DNA of 64,000 bases from Anaerolentibacter hominis (GCF_032380675.1 NZ_JAWDIX010000001.1:806001-870000), one strand, 5' to 3'; positions 7,369 to 16,772 are shown, numbered from the stretch's first letter. Notes: generated from the letters alone by a model not told the origin. Translations and numbers: made by a program.

Positions 7369-8478
7369 TTAGGGTTCCAGATGAACTTTTTCCAGTGTCC
7401 TCTTCCAGAGTTTTTCTTTTTCCGGTACATATCCGTTGCCCGGTACTAAGGACGGCATAATTTTTCCGGGGGAGGAGAGCACGACCTTATTCTCCGATAT
7501 TTCTTCCGGATAGAGATAATCCGATGGGAAGATATCGCTGGGATAAGTCATGTTCCCGATGGTGGCCAGTTCGGCGCAGATCCCTACGCCTATGGAAGTT
7601 TCCAGCATACCGCCGATCCAGTTGCCGATTCCGGCTTCCTGGCAGAGCCGGTTGATGCGCAGTGAGGGATATAAGCCGCCCACCCGGCCCGGCTTAATAT
7701 TGATGTAGCCGCAGGCGTTCAGCTCTGCAGCAGCTTCGGCGGCCTCATAGGAGTTAATGCTCTCGTCCAGGCACAGAGGCGTTTCAAGGCGGGCCTGGAG
7801 CCTGGCATGCTGAACCAGGTCGGCATGAAACAGAGGCTGTTCAATCATGGCAAGACCCAGCTTGTCTATCTTCTGAAAGAGGGGCAGGTCCTCCGGTGTA
7901 TAGCCGGAGTTGCAGTCGATGTGAAACACACCGTTTGGAAAGGCGGTGCGCACCGCACGGAGCATCTCGTAATCCCATCCGGGCTTTACTTTCAATTTGA
8001 CCCGTTTGTAGCCATCTTGAAATGCCTGATCGATTAGCCCGAGAAGGGTGTCGATGGAATCCTGGATACCGAAGTCGGCCCCGGTCTCCACCTCATGATA
8101 GGAGCCGCCAAGAAGCTCATGCAGGGGCTTTTGTGTCATTTTGGACCTGAGGGTCCACCAGGCCATTTCAAGCCCTGATTTGGCGAAAGGATTGCCTTTT
8201 ACTACAGCCAGCGCACGATTTATGTCCTCTGGTGTCTCGAATTCCTTCCCCAGCACGAGCGGGGAGAGAAAGCGGGTTATGACTTCATAGACGCCTCTGG
8301 CATATTCCGGCGAATAAGTGGGAGCGTAGAGGGGGCAGGCCTCCGCCCATGCGCTGTACGAGCCGGAGCTCATTTTTACCAGCACTGAATAGATAGAGGG
8401 ATCTGACCCATAGGCGGTTGTCCAGGGATTTTTAAGAGGATTTTCTACATAATAAACGTCCAGTGCATCAATTCTCAT
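7369..8478 (-). CDS. Enolase-superfamily enzyme, MenC / N-succinylamino acid racemase-like
   Basis: The 369-residue protein has the muconate-lactonising subgroup catalytic set: KxK around K163/K165, Asp in HIDCN (188), Glu in IEQP (213), Asp in LDES (238) and Lys in NIKPGRVGG (262). These bind Mg2+ and perform proton abstraction. The spacing matches o-succinylbenzoate synthase / N-succinylamino acid racemases. No other menaquinone genes are nearby, so an amino-acid racemase or dipeptide epimerase role is at least as likely. The ATG at 8478 follows GAAAGGAAG. It lies 73 nt behind padR and is probably cotranscribed. Confidence 0.87.
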   Translation of the reverse strand: MRIDALDVYYVENPLKNPWTTAYGSDPSIYSVLVKMSSGSYSAWAEACPLYAPTYSPEYARGVYEVITRFLSPLVLGKEFETPEDINRALAVVKGNPFAKSGLEMAWWTLRSKMTQKPLHELLGGSYHEVETGADFGIQDSIDTLLGLIDQAFQDGYKRVKLKVKPGWDYEMLRAVRTAFPNGVFHIDCNSGYTPEDLPLFQKIDKLGLAMIEQPLFHADLVQHARLQARLETPLCLDESINSYEAAEAAAELNACGYINIKPGRVGGLYPSLRINRLCQEAGIGNWIGGMLETSIGVGICAELATIGNMTYPSDIFPSDYLYPEEISENKVVLSSPGKIMPSLVPGNGYVPEKEKLWKRTLEKVHLEP

Positions 8479-8551
8479 TACGATTTTCTTCCTTTCTCCT
8501 GCCTTATGGCGGAAGCTGCCGCATAAGACAATCTGTTCTACCAGATATGAT

Positions 8552-9088
8552 TCAGGCGTTCTTTTCCGCCGTTTCACGCAGGGATGCGATCCAGGTCTCG
8601 ATGGCCTGCACCAGGATATACTGCTGCTGCAGCACGGCCATGCCTGTCTCTGGAATCTCCGGTTTATTTTCCTTGGTGCTGATATTTTCTTCCAAATACA
8701 TCTTCATTATCTTTACGTTGTCCTCAATCTGGGACAGACATTGCTTTTGCCTGTCCGGTGCAAGGCTTGTCAGGTTGACGATCACGGCGTTAAAGTCGAG
8801 AAATATATGAATCGGCTTTGCGGCAATCTGAAACATCAGCTTCTCAAATTCTTTTTCTCCGGCATCGGTCAGGGAATAGATGGCTTTCTCCGGTTTATTT
8901 CCTTCTTTGACGGGATTGCTCTTAATATAGCCTTTTTCTTCCAGCTGGATAACCTTTTTATAGATGGAAGGCGTGCTGACCTTTACCCATCTGGAAATGT
9001 TTCGATATTCAACCAGCTTCTGAATATCGTAGGCGCTTAGAGATTCATTTTTCAGTATCCCTAGTACGATCAGATCTATCGTTGCCAT
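8552..9088 (-). CDS. PadR family transcriptional regulator
   Basis: The 178-residue protein starts with the PadR winged helix: LIVLGILKNESLSAYDIQKL, STPSIYKKVIQLEEKGYI and the wing ending AIYSLTDAGEKEF (about 72-85). A C-terminal helical dimerisation domain follows. PadR proteins repress adjacent transporters until a drug or phenolic ligand binds. The start has AAGGAGAAAC upstream. It is divergent from a MATE exporter, and two perfect palindromes lie in the shared control region, so autoregulation and control of the exporter are likely. Confidence 0.93.
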   Translation of the reverse strand: MATIDLIVLGILKNESLSAYDIQKLVEYRNISRWVKVSTPSIYKKVIQLEEKGYIKSNPVKEGNKPEKAIYSLTDAGEKEFEKLMFQIAAKPIHIFLDFNAVIVNLTSLAPDRQKQCLSQIEDNVKIMKMYLEENISTKENKPEIPETGMAVLQQQYILVQAIETWIASLRETAEKNA

Positions 9089-9104
9089 AAGTTTCTCCTT
9101 TTCC

Positions 9105-9167
9105 TTGACAACTACTATAAATTATAGTAGTATGAGTTCTGCATCTTCTATACTATAATTTATAGTA
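9105..9167. promoter_or_regulatory. MATE promoter with two PadR-type operators
   Basis: TTGACA (9105-9110) and TAGTAT (9128-9133) form a 17-nt spaced promoter towards the exporter. A perfect 21-nt palindrome, ACTACTATAA-A-TTATAGTAGT (9111-9131), fills the spacer. A second one, TACTATAA-T-TTATAGTA (9151-9167), follows 38 bp downstream. Bound repressor would occlude the promoter. Confidence 0.8.
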
Positions 9168-9225
9168 ATATATGCGGTAACACATGTCAAGAGAGAAGGA
9201 TAAACACTTCAGAATGGAGGAAATG

Positions 9226-10596
9226 ATGAAGGAACATAGTGGAAAGATAGAATTGCTTGGATATGCCCCGGTGCCGAAAGCACTACTGGCAATGGGACTT
9301 CCGGCTATGATAGGTATGATGATCAATGCACTTTATAATCTGGTGGATGCATGGTTTGTAGGAGGGCTGGGGACCAGCCAGATGGGAGCAATCACGGTTG
9401 TATTTCCCCTTGGACAGATTGTGGTGGGATTGGGCCTGCTGTTCGGCAGCGGCGCCGCTTCCTATATATCCAGACTGCTGGGCAGGGGAGAGAAGGAAAC
9501 GGCGGATAAAGCTGCCAGTACCGCGCTGTACAGCGGCATTTTAGCCGGCACTGTCTTGATAGGCGGCGTTATTTTATTTCTGAATCCTATTTTGGAACAG
9601 CTGGGTGCAACAGAGAGCATTATGCCCTATGCAAAGGTCTATGCTGGTATTTATATTATTTCTTCTATCTTCAATATCCTGAATGTCACGATGAATAATA
9701 TCGTGACCAGCGAGGGAGCGGCAAAGACAACTATGTTTGCACTGATGGCCGGTGCAGTACTCAATATCATTCTGGACCCGGTATTCATCTATGTGCTGAA
9801 ACTGGGGGTTGCCGGTGCCGCAATCGCAACGGGTATTTCGCAGGTTGTCTCAACGCTGGTTTATCTGGTCTATATTCTAAGAGGGAAAAGCATCTTTCAT
9901 TTTCGGCTCAGAGATTGCTGCTTTTCTAAGAAAATTGTATCTGAGATTTTGAAAATAGGCATCCCTACCATGATATTCCAGCTGCTCACCAGCCTCTCTA
10001 TTACTCTGATTACCAAGCAGGCCAGGGGATATGGAGACTCTGTGATTGCTGGTATGGGGGTGGTGACCAGAATTACTTCCATGGGCAGTCTGATGGTGTT
10101 CGGATTCATCAAAGGCTTTCAGCCGATCGCCGGCTATAGCTATGGAGCTAAGAAATACGGCCGTCTGAGCGAAGCAATCAGAACCTCTATTTTGTGGTCA
10201 ACCATATTCTGTACGGCCTTTGGGCTGGCAGCAGCGCTGTTTTCCGGAGGGATTGTGTCCCAGTTTACCCAGGGCGATCCAGAACTGATCCTTATCGGAG
10301 AGAAGGCACTGCGGGCAAACGGCCTGTCCTTCCTGCTCTTTGGTTTCTATACGGTATATTCCTCTTTGTTTCTGGCTCTGGGCAGGGGAAAGGCTGGATT
10401 CATCCTGGGCGCCTGCCGGCAGGGAATCTGTTTTGTGCCTGTGATCTTACTGCTCCCGATGGCGTGGGGCGTAAATGGTATTCTCTACGCACAGCCGATT
10501 GCAGATGTTCTTTCTGCAGTTATCGCTGTCTGTATGGCAATCCGTCTTCACCGGGAACTGAGGCAGGCACAAAGAGGGGCAGCTGTGATATATTAA
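9226..10596 (+). CDS. MATE family multidrug efflux transporter
   Basis: The 456-residue membrane protein has about twelve hydrophobic segments and the MATE signature: LLAMGLPAMIGMMINALYNL at the start of the first helix, FVGGLGTSQMGAI, and the mid-protein G-F-QP-GYSYGA stretch (GFQPIAGYSYGAKKYGR) in the second half. MATE proteins export cationic drugs using Na+ or H+ gradients. I prefer the ATG at 9226, five bases after GGAGG; in-frame ATGs at 9184, 9214 and 9223 are possible. It is controlled with padR from 9105-9167, suggesting induction by the exported compound. Confidence 0.93.
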   Translation: MKEHSGKIELLGYAPVPKALLAMGLPAMIGMMINALYNLVDAWFVGGLGTSQMGAITVVFPLGQIVVGLGLLFGSGAASYISRLLGRGEKETADKAASTALYSGILAGTVLIGGVILFLNPILEQLGATESIMPYAKVYAGIYIISSIFNILNVTMNNIVTSEGAAKTTMFALMAGAVLNIILDPVFIYVLKLGVAGAAIATGISQVVSTLVYLVYILRGKSIFHFRLRDCCFSKKIVSEILKIGIPTMIFQLLTSLSITLITKQARGYGDSVIAGMGVVTRITSMGSLMVFGFIKGFQPIAGYSYGAKKYGRLSEAIRTSILWSTIFCTAFGLAAALFSGGIVSQFTQGDPELILIGEKALRANGLSFLLFGFYTVYSSLFLALGRGKAGFILGACRQGICFVPVILLLPMAWGVNGILYAQPIADVLSAVIAVCMAIRLHRELRQAQRGAAVIY

Positions 10597-10606
10597 AATC
10601 ACATCT

Positions 10607-10638
10607 AAAAAAGACACAGCCTCGGCTGTGTCTTTTTT
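10607..10638. terminator. Bidirectional terminator
   Basis: A-run, GACACAGCC (10613-10621), a two-base loop, GGCTGTGTC and a T-run serve both converging genes, the MATE exporter and the lysyltransferase-domain gene. Confidence 0.9.
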
Positions 10639-10643
10639 CTCTA

Positions 10644-11576
10644 TTATTGTTCCATCAATTCTATTTCACTGATCACGTATTTTTCCACCAGTCTGATCGG
10701 CTGATAGGATAGCTTGGCCTGGCGCAGACCGTCCTGACCCAGATCATCCTCCCGGTTGACCAGTTCGGCATCTGGAAATTCATTGACCAGAAACTGCTGG
10801 TTGATATAGGCATAGAGTCCGCGGAACTCCGCGTTTGCCTTCTCCACGTGGATGAAAGCCGTTTTCAGATGAGGATTATAGCTGCCCAGGGAGTAGGCCT
10901 GGAGCTTTCCGTCGATAAAGACTCCGCCGATGCGGCAGTCAACCTCGGAACAGTGCTGGAAGATCCGGTGAATTCCGTCCTCCTCGCAGCCGATCAGTTC
11001 CGCACGCTCGGGGTTTTTCCGGTCGTCGATCCAGGTCTGATGGAACTCCTGAATTACGTCCAGATCGGAGCAGCAGAGTGTACGGTATTCAAAACGTCCG
11101 TCATATTCCTTCAGGAAACCGTTTAAATGGTTTTTCTTTTTGTGATATTTTTTTCCGGACAAGGTTCTCAGCTTGTCCGCGTCGTATATATAATCAAAAC
11201 AGGCCCGGTCCTCTCGGAAATCAAAGTTCTGGATAAATTCTTCGTTTTCTTTCAATTTTTCAATGACAGGCATATCCGTCAGATACATTTTTAAAGGCTC
11301 ATGCAGCTCATCATGAAAATAATCCCGGATGGCAAAAAACGCTTCCGCAATGTCTTCTTCTCTGCAGTAAGGCGCAAGAGTGGAAGTTTTGCCATGTACC
11401 TGGATCAACAGAAACATGAACTTGTCTGTGGTCACATATTTGGTTCGGTAGAAGCCTGCCCAGATAAACTGGTTTAAAAATTGTCCTTCGCTCATATAAA
11501 TCGGGCGGAGCACGGTATATTTGTTAAATTCTTCTGCTGACTGAGGCGTCAGTTCCTTTGGTGCTGAATAAGTCAT
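10644..11576 (-). CDS. LPG synthase C-domain (DUF2156) protein
   Basis: The 310-residue soluble protein resembles the C-terminal GNAT-like domain of phosphatidylglycerol lysyltransferases: KKYHKKKNHLNGFLKEY, ASLGSYNPHLKTAFIHVEKAN-like core, and the ending INREDDLGQDGLRQAKLSY pattern. No membrane-spanning flippase part is present, so lipid aminoacylation is not assured; it may acylate another acceptor. I choose the ATG at 11576, with GGGAAC upstream; the frame extends further without a ribosome site. It lies 59 nt behind typA on the same strand and may be cotranscribed. Confidence 0.8.
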   Translation of the reverse strand: MTYSAPKELTPQSAEEFNKYTVLRPIYMSEGQFLNQFIWAGFYRTKYVTTDKFMFLLIQVHGKTSTLAPYCREEDIAEAFFAIRDYFHDELHEPLKMYLTDMPVIEKLKENEEFIQNFDFREDRACFDYIYDADKLRTLSGKKYHKKKNHLNGFLKEYDGRFEYRTLCCSDLDVIQEFHQTWIDDRKNPERAELIGCEEDGIHRIFQHCSEVDCRIGGVFIDGKLQAYSLGSYNPHLKTAFIHVEKANAEFRGLYAYINQQFLVNEFPDAELVNREDDLGQDGLRQAKLSYQPIRLVEKYVISEIELMEQ

Positions 11577-11635
11577 GATTATTCCGTTCCCTTTCTCTAT
11601 TTTAAAGCTGTCACGGAAGGCTTGGTTCGGACGGA

Positions 11636-13468
11636 TCAGTTCCCGTTCCGTCTTGCACGCATACGCTGGGTGGGGTCCAGTATCTTCTTGCGGATACGCA
11701 GGCTCTTGGGCGTCACTTCCAGCAGTTCGTCGGTGTCGATAAATTCCAGACACTGTTCCAGACTCAAAACTCTGGGCGGAACGAGGCGGAGCGCGTCATC
11801 GGCGTTGGAAGAACGGGTATTGGTAAGCTGTTTCTTTTTGCACACGTTTACTTCGATGTCATCGGTTTTACCGTTCTGGCCTACCACCATACCGGAGTAA
11901 ACCTTTTCGCCGGCACTGATAAAAAGAGTTCCGCGCTCCTGGGCGTTGAACAAACCATAGGTGATTGCCTCACCTGCCTCGTAGGCAATCAGGGAACCCT
12001 GTGTCCGGTACTGGATATCTCCCTTATAAGGGCCGTAGCCTTCAAATACAGTATTAAGGATACCATTTCCTTTGGTATCTGTCAAAAAATCTCCTCTGTA
12101 ACCGATCAGGCCTCTGGAAGGAATCAGGAATTCCAGACGGGAGTAGCCGCCGGATGTGGACGACATACCCTGAAGCTCCCCTTTTCTCTGACTGAGCTTA
12201 TCAATGACCGTACCGGTAAATTCCTCCGGAACATCGATAACGGCACGCTCCATGGGCTCCAGCTGATGACCCTTGTCGTCCTGTTTGTACAGGACTTCGG
12301 CCTTGCTCACGGCAAATTCATAGCCCTCACGGCGCATATTTTCAATCAGGACAGATAAATGAAGTTCACCGCGGCCCGACACCTTGAAACAATCAGTATT
12401 GTCCGTTTCCTCCACTCTCAGGCTGACGTCCGTGTTCAGCTCGCGGAACAGCCGCTCCCTGATATGCCGGGACGTGATATATTTACCTTCCTGTCCGGCC
12501 AGAGGACTGTCATTTACCATGAAATCCATGGCGATAGTGGGTTCGGAAATTTTCTGGAAGGGGATTGCAACCGGATGTTCCGGGGAGCAGAGTGTATCCC
12601 CGATGCGAATATCGGAAATACCCGAAATCGCCACGATGGAACCCACAGTGGCGCTCTCCACATCCACCTTCTGAAGACCCTCAAATTCATACAGTTTGCT
12701 TATCTTTACCTTCTGGCATTTATCCGGATCATGGAGATTTACGATAACCATCTCCTGGTTTACCCGGATGGTACCGTTATCCACCTTGCCGACTCCGATC
12801 CGGCCTACATATTCGTTGTAGTCAATGGTGCTGACCAATACCTGGGTAGGTGCCTCCGGATCTCCCTCCGGTGCGGGAATATAATCGACAATTGTCTCAA
12901 AGAGCGGTTCCATGCTGGTGCCATCCTGTTCGGGATCAAGGGTTGCCACGCCGGATTTTGCAGACGCAAAAACAAAGGGGCAGTCCAATTGCTCTTCCGA
13001 CGCATCCAGGTCAAGCAAAAGCTCCAGCACCTCATCAATCACCTCTGTGGGTCTGGCTTCCGGACGGTCGATTTTGTTGATGCAGACGATAACCGGCAGA
13101 GAGAGCTCAAGTGCTTTCTTTAACACAAACTTGGTCTGAGGCATCGGTCCCTCAAAGGCATCTACTACTAAGATAACACCGTTAACCATTTTTAATACAC
13201 GCTCCACTTCGCCGCCGAAATCGGCATGTCCGGGCGTATCAATAATATTGATCTTATAATCTTTATAGTGTACGGCAGTATTTTTGGAGAGGATCGTGAT
13301 ACCACGTTCCCTTTCGATGTCATTGGAATCCATGACACGCTCCTGAACGTCCTGACCCACGCGGAATACGCCGCTCTGCTTGAGCAGTTCATCCACCAGG
13401 GTCGTTTTGCCGTGATCGACATGGGCAATGATTGCAATATTTCTGATATCCTGTCTCTTGATTTTCAT
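11636..13468 (-). CDS. typA: Ribosome-associated GTPase TypA/BipA
   Basis: The 610-residue protein has the translational GTPase motifs: P-loop AHVDHGKT (15-22), RGIT (55-58), DTPGH (77-81) and NKID (near 134). They are followed by the BipA-specific C-terminal region (GRGELHLSVLIENMRREGYE, GLIGYRGDFLTDTKGNG). BipA binds the ribosome at the EF-G site and helps large-subunit assembly under cold or nutrient stress. Length matches the family. Start at 13468 has AGAAGG upstream; an earlier in-frame ATG at 13492 lies in that purine-rich leader. Confidence 0.98.
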   Translation of the reverse strand: MKIKRQDIRNIAIIAHVDHGKTTLVDELLKQSGVFRVGQDVQERVMDSNDIERERGITILSKNTAVHYKDYKINIIDTPGHADFGGEVERVLKMVNGVILVVDAFEGPMPQTKFVLKKALELSLPVIVCINKIDRPEARPTEVIDEVLELLLDLDASEEQLDCPFVFASAKSGVATLDPEQDGTSMEPLFETIVDYIPAPEGDPEAPTQVLVSTIDYNEYVGRIGVGKVDNGTIRVNQEMVIVNLHDPDKCQKVKISKLYEFEGLQKVDVESATVGSIVAISGISDIRIGDTLCSPEHPVAIPFQKISEPTIAMDFMVNDSPLAGQEGKYITSRHIRERLFRELNTDVSLRVEETDNTDCFKVSGRGELHLSVLIENMRREGYEFAVSKAEVLYKQDDKGHQLEPMERAVIDVPEEFTGTVIDKLSQRKGELQGMSSTSGGYSRLEFLIPSRGLIGYRGDFLTDTKGNGILNTVFEGYGPYKGDIQYRTQGSLIAYEAGEAITYGLFNAQERGTLFISAGEKVYSGMVVGQNGKTDDIEVNVCKKKQLTNTRSSNADDALRLVPPRVLSLEQCLEFIDTDELLEVTPKSLRIRKKILDPTQRMRARRNGN

Positions 13469-13594
13469 AAAAACCTTCTTTCTTCTTTTCAAAACTGTCT
13501 GAAAACGGGTTCAGCTCTCCGGTTTTGACACGGGAATCTTCTCGTATTATATAAGGAAGTATTTTTCTATTTTTCCCCAAATTCCAACTTTTTG

Positions 13595-13624
13595 ATTATA
13601 TACCATAACGAAAGGTTTTTACAA
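13595..13624 (-). promoter_or_regulatory. Probable typA promoter
   Basis: On the minus strand TTGTAA, 18 nt and TATAAT precede typA by about 130 nt. It is back to back with the lipoprotein promoter at 13636-13664. Confidence 0.5.
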
Positions 13625-13635
13625 GGGGTTTTGTA

Positions 13636-13664
13636 TTGTCAGAGATGAGAAACTAGGGTATACT
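13636..13664 (+). promoter_or_regulatory. Promoter for DUF3887 lipoprotein
   Basis: TTGTCA, 17 nt and TATACT (13659-13664) lie 44 nt before the lipoprotein ATG. Confidence 0.6.
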
Positions 13665-13707
13665 TGTAACCGGAGAGCGAAGCATAGTAAAAGGAGTAGG
13701 ATAAAAT

Positions 13708-14130
13708 ATGAGTAAAATTGGGAAAAAGATCGCATTATTATTTGTCCTGGCAGGTTTAATGGCCTCTTTGACAGGCTGTGCCACGGCAAAACTTGCAGAT
13801 GGATTTGACGCGGAGCAGGTGGAGAGCAGCGGCAAGGAAGTAATCGAATTGCTGCATAACCGGGATTACCAGACAATTATTGACCGGTCCAGAGAAGATT
13901 TAAGAGCGGATGTCACTGTGGATTCCCTGAAAGAGCAGATTGATCCGAAGCTGGATAAATTGGGCAATTTTGTAGAATATAAGAAGGTAGTCACCGGCGG
14001 TTCAAAGGATAAGACGACCGACGAGGATTACGGGACAGCTATGATTACGGCAAAGTATGAGGACGGCAAAGCAACCTATACGATTTCCTTTGATAAAGAG
14101 AATAATCTGGTTGGCTTCTATATGAAATAG
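13708..14130 (+). CDS. DUF3887-type lipoprotein
   Basis: The 140-residue protein begins with a Lys-rich n-region, a hydrophobic core and the lipobox LTGC (C24), so it should be lipid-anchored outside the membrane. The mature part is a small alpha/beta domain (GKEVIELLHNRDYQTII, then VTGGSKDKTTDEDYGTAMIT and a strand-rich end) resembling DUF3887, a putative ligand-binding fold. The start follows AAAGGAGTAGG. It is a single-gene unit with its own promoter. No enzymatic function is visible. Confidence 0.75.
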   Translation: MSKIGKKIALLFVLAGLMASLTGCATAKLADGFDAEQVESSGKEVIELLHNRDYQTIIDRSREDLRADVTVDSLKEQIDPKLDKLGNFVEYKKVVTGGSKDKTTDEDYGTAMITAKYEDGKATYTISFDKENNLVGFYMK

Positions 14131-14211
14131 GGGAGAATCGCACAAAACGCGTTTTTTGAGAAAAACCGTTCTTTTGGCAGGTTGGGGGTTCGCAAAAGAT
14201 AGGAATTGTGC

Positions 14212-14217
14212 TATACT
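14212..14217 (+). promoter_or_regulatory. Extended -10 promoter of fba
   Basis: TGCTATACT places an extended -10 at 14212-14217 about 115 nt before the aldolase ATG; no good -35 is seen. Confidence 0.5.
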
Positions 14218-14333
14218 TTATAAAACCTGTTTCGATTATGTGATGGAATGTCAAGTTGGAATAGTTGTTTCGAAAACGTGTACAGGCTCTGTATGTGCGG
14301 GCCTGATTACGAAATGAATGATGGAGGTGTATT

Positions 14334-15197
14334 ATGTTAGTATCAGCAAAAGAAATGCTCGATAAAGCAAAAGCAGGAAAATATGCGGTTGGCCATTTTA
14401 ACATCAATAATCTGGAGTGGACGAAAGCAATCATTGAGACAGCACAGGAACTTAATTCCCCGGTTATTTTAGGCGTTTCCGAGGGCGCAGCTAAATACAT
14501 GGGCGGTTATAAAACGATCGTGGGCATGGTAAACGGCCTTCTGGAAGAATTAAAAATCACGGTTCCGGTTGCTCTGCATCTGGATCACGGCAGCTATGAA
14601 GGTGCGAAAGCATGTATTGCAGCAGGATTCTCTTCTGTAATGTTCGATGGTTCCCACTATCCGATTGAAGAAAATATCGAGAAGACAAGAGAACTGGCTG
14701 CTGTCTGCAAAGAAAAAGGCCTTTCTCTGGAAGCAGAGGTTGGAGCAATCGGCGGTGAAGAAGACGGTGTTGTTGCAGCTGGTGAATGTGCAGATCCGAA
14801 GGAATGCAAGATGATTGCAGATCTGGGTATCTCCATGCTGGCAGCCGGTATCGGCAATATCCACGGCAAATATCCTTCCAACTGGGCAGGACTTTCTTTT
14901 GAAACGCTCAATGCCATCAATGAGCAGGTAGGCGCTATGCCGATCGTGCTTCACGGCGGTTCCGGAATTCCGGAAGATCAGATCAAAAAAGCGATCTCCA
15001 TGGGCGTTTCCAAGATTAATGTTAATACAGAGTGCCAGCTGGCATTTGCAGCGGAAGTAAGAAAATACTTCGAAGCAGGCAAAGATCTGGAAGGCAAAGG
15101 CTTTGACCCACGTAAGATCATGGGACCGGGTGTTGCAGGCATCAAGGAGACGGTGAAAGAGAAAATGGAATTATTCGGTTCTGTCGGCAAAGCTTGA
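14334..15197 (+). CDS. fba: Class II fructose-1,6-bisphosphate aldolase
   Basis: The 287-residue enzyme has the class II pattern: GHFNINNLEW near the N-terminus, HLDHGSY (82-88) with catalytic D84 and zinc ligand H85, GNIHGKYP (H177) and VLHGGSG (H207) as further zinc ligands. It cleaves fructose-1,6-bisphosphate to GAP and DHAP in glycolysis. Length and the conserved GSG..PxDQI..A loop fit the FbaA type. The start follows GGAGGTG. A GC-rich hairpin after the stop ends the unit. Confidence 0.97.
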   Translation: MLVSAKEMLDKAKAGKYAVGHFNINNLEWTKAIIETAQELNSPVILGVSEGAAKYMGGYKTIVGMVNGLLEELKITVPVALHLDHGSYEGAKACIAAGFSSVMFDGSHYPIEENIEKTRELAAVCKEKGLSLEAEVGAIGGEEDGVVAAGECADPKECKMIADLGISMLAAGIGNIHGKYPSNWAGLSFETLNAINEQVGAMPIVLHGGSGIPEDQIKKAISMGVSKINVNTECQLAFAAEVRKYFEAGKDLEGKGFDPRKIMGPGVAGIKETVKEKMELFGSVGKA

Positions 15198-15237
15198 GTA
15201 GTGTAAAAGCGATTGACATCAACTGATAAGAAAATTG

Positions 15238-15273
15238 AAGCGGGGACTGTCTGTGGCAGTTCCCGCTTTTTTC
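15238..15273 (+). terminator. fba terminator
   Basis: AAGCGGGGACTG and CAGTTCCCGCTT form a 12-bp stem with one G-U pair, followed by a T-run. Confidence 0.85.
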
Positions 15274-15343
15274 GGAAAAAATATTTAAAAAATCCAACAT
15301 TTCATAGGTCTCAATTGTATTATAAGTGAAGGGAGGTATTTCG

Positions 15344-15841
15344 GTGGCAGATTGTCTTCGGCCTTCGGACAGGGATATCATGGAGCTTTATTACCGCCAG
15401 GTGGATACGGTATATAGGGTTTGTTTCATGATGCTTAAAAACACTGCCGATGCGGAGGATGTGACACAGAATGTCTTTGTAAAATTAATACAATTGGGAA
15501 AACGATTTGAAAGTGAAGAACACGAAAAAGCGTGGCTGATCGTGGCTGCACGGAATGAGTGCAAAAATTTATTAGGCCACTGGTGGCGGAAAAAGAGGAC
15601 TTCAATAGAGGATGTGAACCCTCAGCAGCTGACAGCAGAACATCAATATGATGAGACGCTGGAAGAAGTAATCGGGCTTCCGGAACGGTTCCGCCTGCCG
15701 GTTTATCTATACTACTATGAGGGATATTCTACGAAAGAGATATCCGGACTCCTGCACCGGAAAGAGGGAACGGTGAGATCGCAGTTACATACGGGAAGAG
15801 AAATGCTTAAGCTCAGGCTGGGAGGTGGGCTGGATGAATAG
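15344..15841 (+). CDS. ECF-type RNA polymerase sigma factor
   Basis: The 165-residue protein has sigma region 2 (VYRVCFMMLKNTADAEDVTQ, FVKLIQ) and region 4 (LPERFRLPVYLYYYEGYST followed by KEISGLLHRKEGTVRSQLHT). It is the size of group IV sigma factors, which redirect RNA polymerase in response to envelope signals. I choose the GTG at 15344, seven bases after GGGAGG; a GTG at 15326 lies before that site. It overlaps the anti-sigma gene by eight bases, so the two are made in step. Confidence 0.93.
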   Translation: MADCLRPSDRDIMELYYRQVDTVYRVCFMMLKNTADAEDVTQNVFVKLIQLGKRFESEEHEKAWLIVAARNECKNLLGHWWRKKRTSIEDVNPQQLTAEHQYDETLEEVIGLPERFRLPVYLYYYEGYSTKEISGLLHRKEGTVRSQLHTGREMLKLRLGGGLDE

Positions 15842-16736
15842 AGAAGAATTAATCCGCAGCCTGAAGGGCGTCGGCCCCGATCCCGCTCAGAGAGAACGCA
15901 TGTTATCTGGTATCCTGGACAGGGTAAAGGAAGAACCAGGCAGAGTTCGGCGATATCACAGAGGTGCACTGCTGTGGAAGGCGGCTGTTTCTATGGCTGC
16001 TATTATCCTTATTTTGCTGCTGATACCACAGCGCCAGCCCAGGATTTCTCTGGTGCCGGAGCCCGCTGTAGCTCAGGAGCAGCAGTCCAGAGCGTTTCTG
16101 GCTGTCAGGATGGAAGAGAGTAAATATTTCAACTATAACGGCCTTCGGTATGAATTCCTGTCGGATGGGGCGGAATACGATCTGTCCCAGGTAAAACTGA
16201 AGGAAAATCTGGGTACCCTTGTATCTTCCGATTCCGTAACATCGGGAAACAATGGGGCAGATGCAGGTGCTGATTTTACAGCGAATTACGCCGAGGGCGG
16301 TGAGATTTACCGCTTATCCGTCTACAAAGAGGCGTTTCGTCTGGGTGTAGTGTGGGAGGAACGGTGCTATCTGGCTCAGGCTGTCTCCTATGCAGATGGT
16401 TCGTTACTGCCCGCCAAGGAATTATTCGAACCGGCGCAGCTGGGGAGGAAGACGGAACGGCTGGAGCTGACAGACATGTCAAATGGTGAGTGCCTGGCTA
16501 GTATTACTTCCGGAAGACTGCTTGGAAAATTGGCGGGTCTGCTGGAAGAATCACAGGAGGAGCAGCCGGGAGAAGTCGGAATGTCGGATGATATGATTCA
16601 GCTTCGCTTTTTCCTGAATGACGGTACACAGATGGAATTGACGGTGCTGTCCCGGCAGAAGATTCTGATGGGCGGCGGTTCCTACCAGATATCGGATGAG
16701 TGTTCCGCCCTTCTGGACAGCTGGATAGAGAATTAA
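15834..16736 (+). CDS. Membrane anti-sigma factor candidate
   Basis: The 300-residue protein has a short cytoplasmic N-terminus (about 45 residues), one transmembrane helix (LLWKAAVSMAAIILILLLIP, about 46-65) and a large extracytoplasmic domain. This topology and its overlap with an ECF sigma gene indicate an anti-sigma factor that sequesters the sigma until an outside signal arrives. I do not recognise a classical zinc-binding (HxxxCxxC) motif. The ATG at 15834 follows GGGAGG by eight bases. The external domain has no family I can name. Confidence 0.78.
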   Translation: MNREELIRSLKGVGPDPAQRERMLSGILDRVKEEPGRVRRYHRGALLWKAAVSMAAIILILLLIPQRQPRISLVPEPAVAQEQQSRAFLAVRMEESKYFNYNGLRYEFLSDGAEYDLSQVKLKENLGTLVSSDSVTSGNNGADAGADFTANYAEGGEIYRLSVYKEAFRLGVVWEERCYLAQAVSYADGSLLPAKELFEPAQLGRKTERLELTDMSNGECLASITSGRLLGKLAGLLEESQEEQPGEVGMSDDMIQLRFFLNDGTQMELTVLSRQKILMGGGSYQISDECSALLDSWIEN

Positions 16737-16772
16737 GAAATATCAGAGTGATAATAAAAGGAGGAAGACAAG

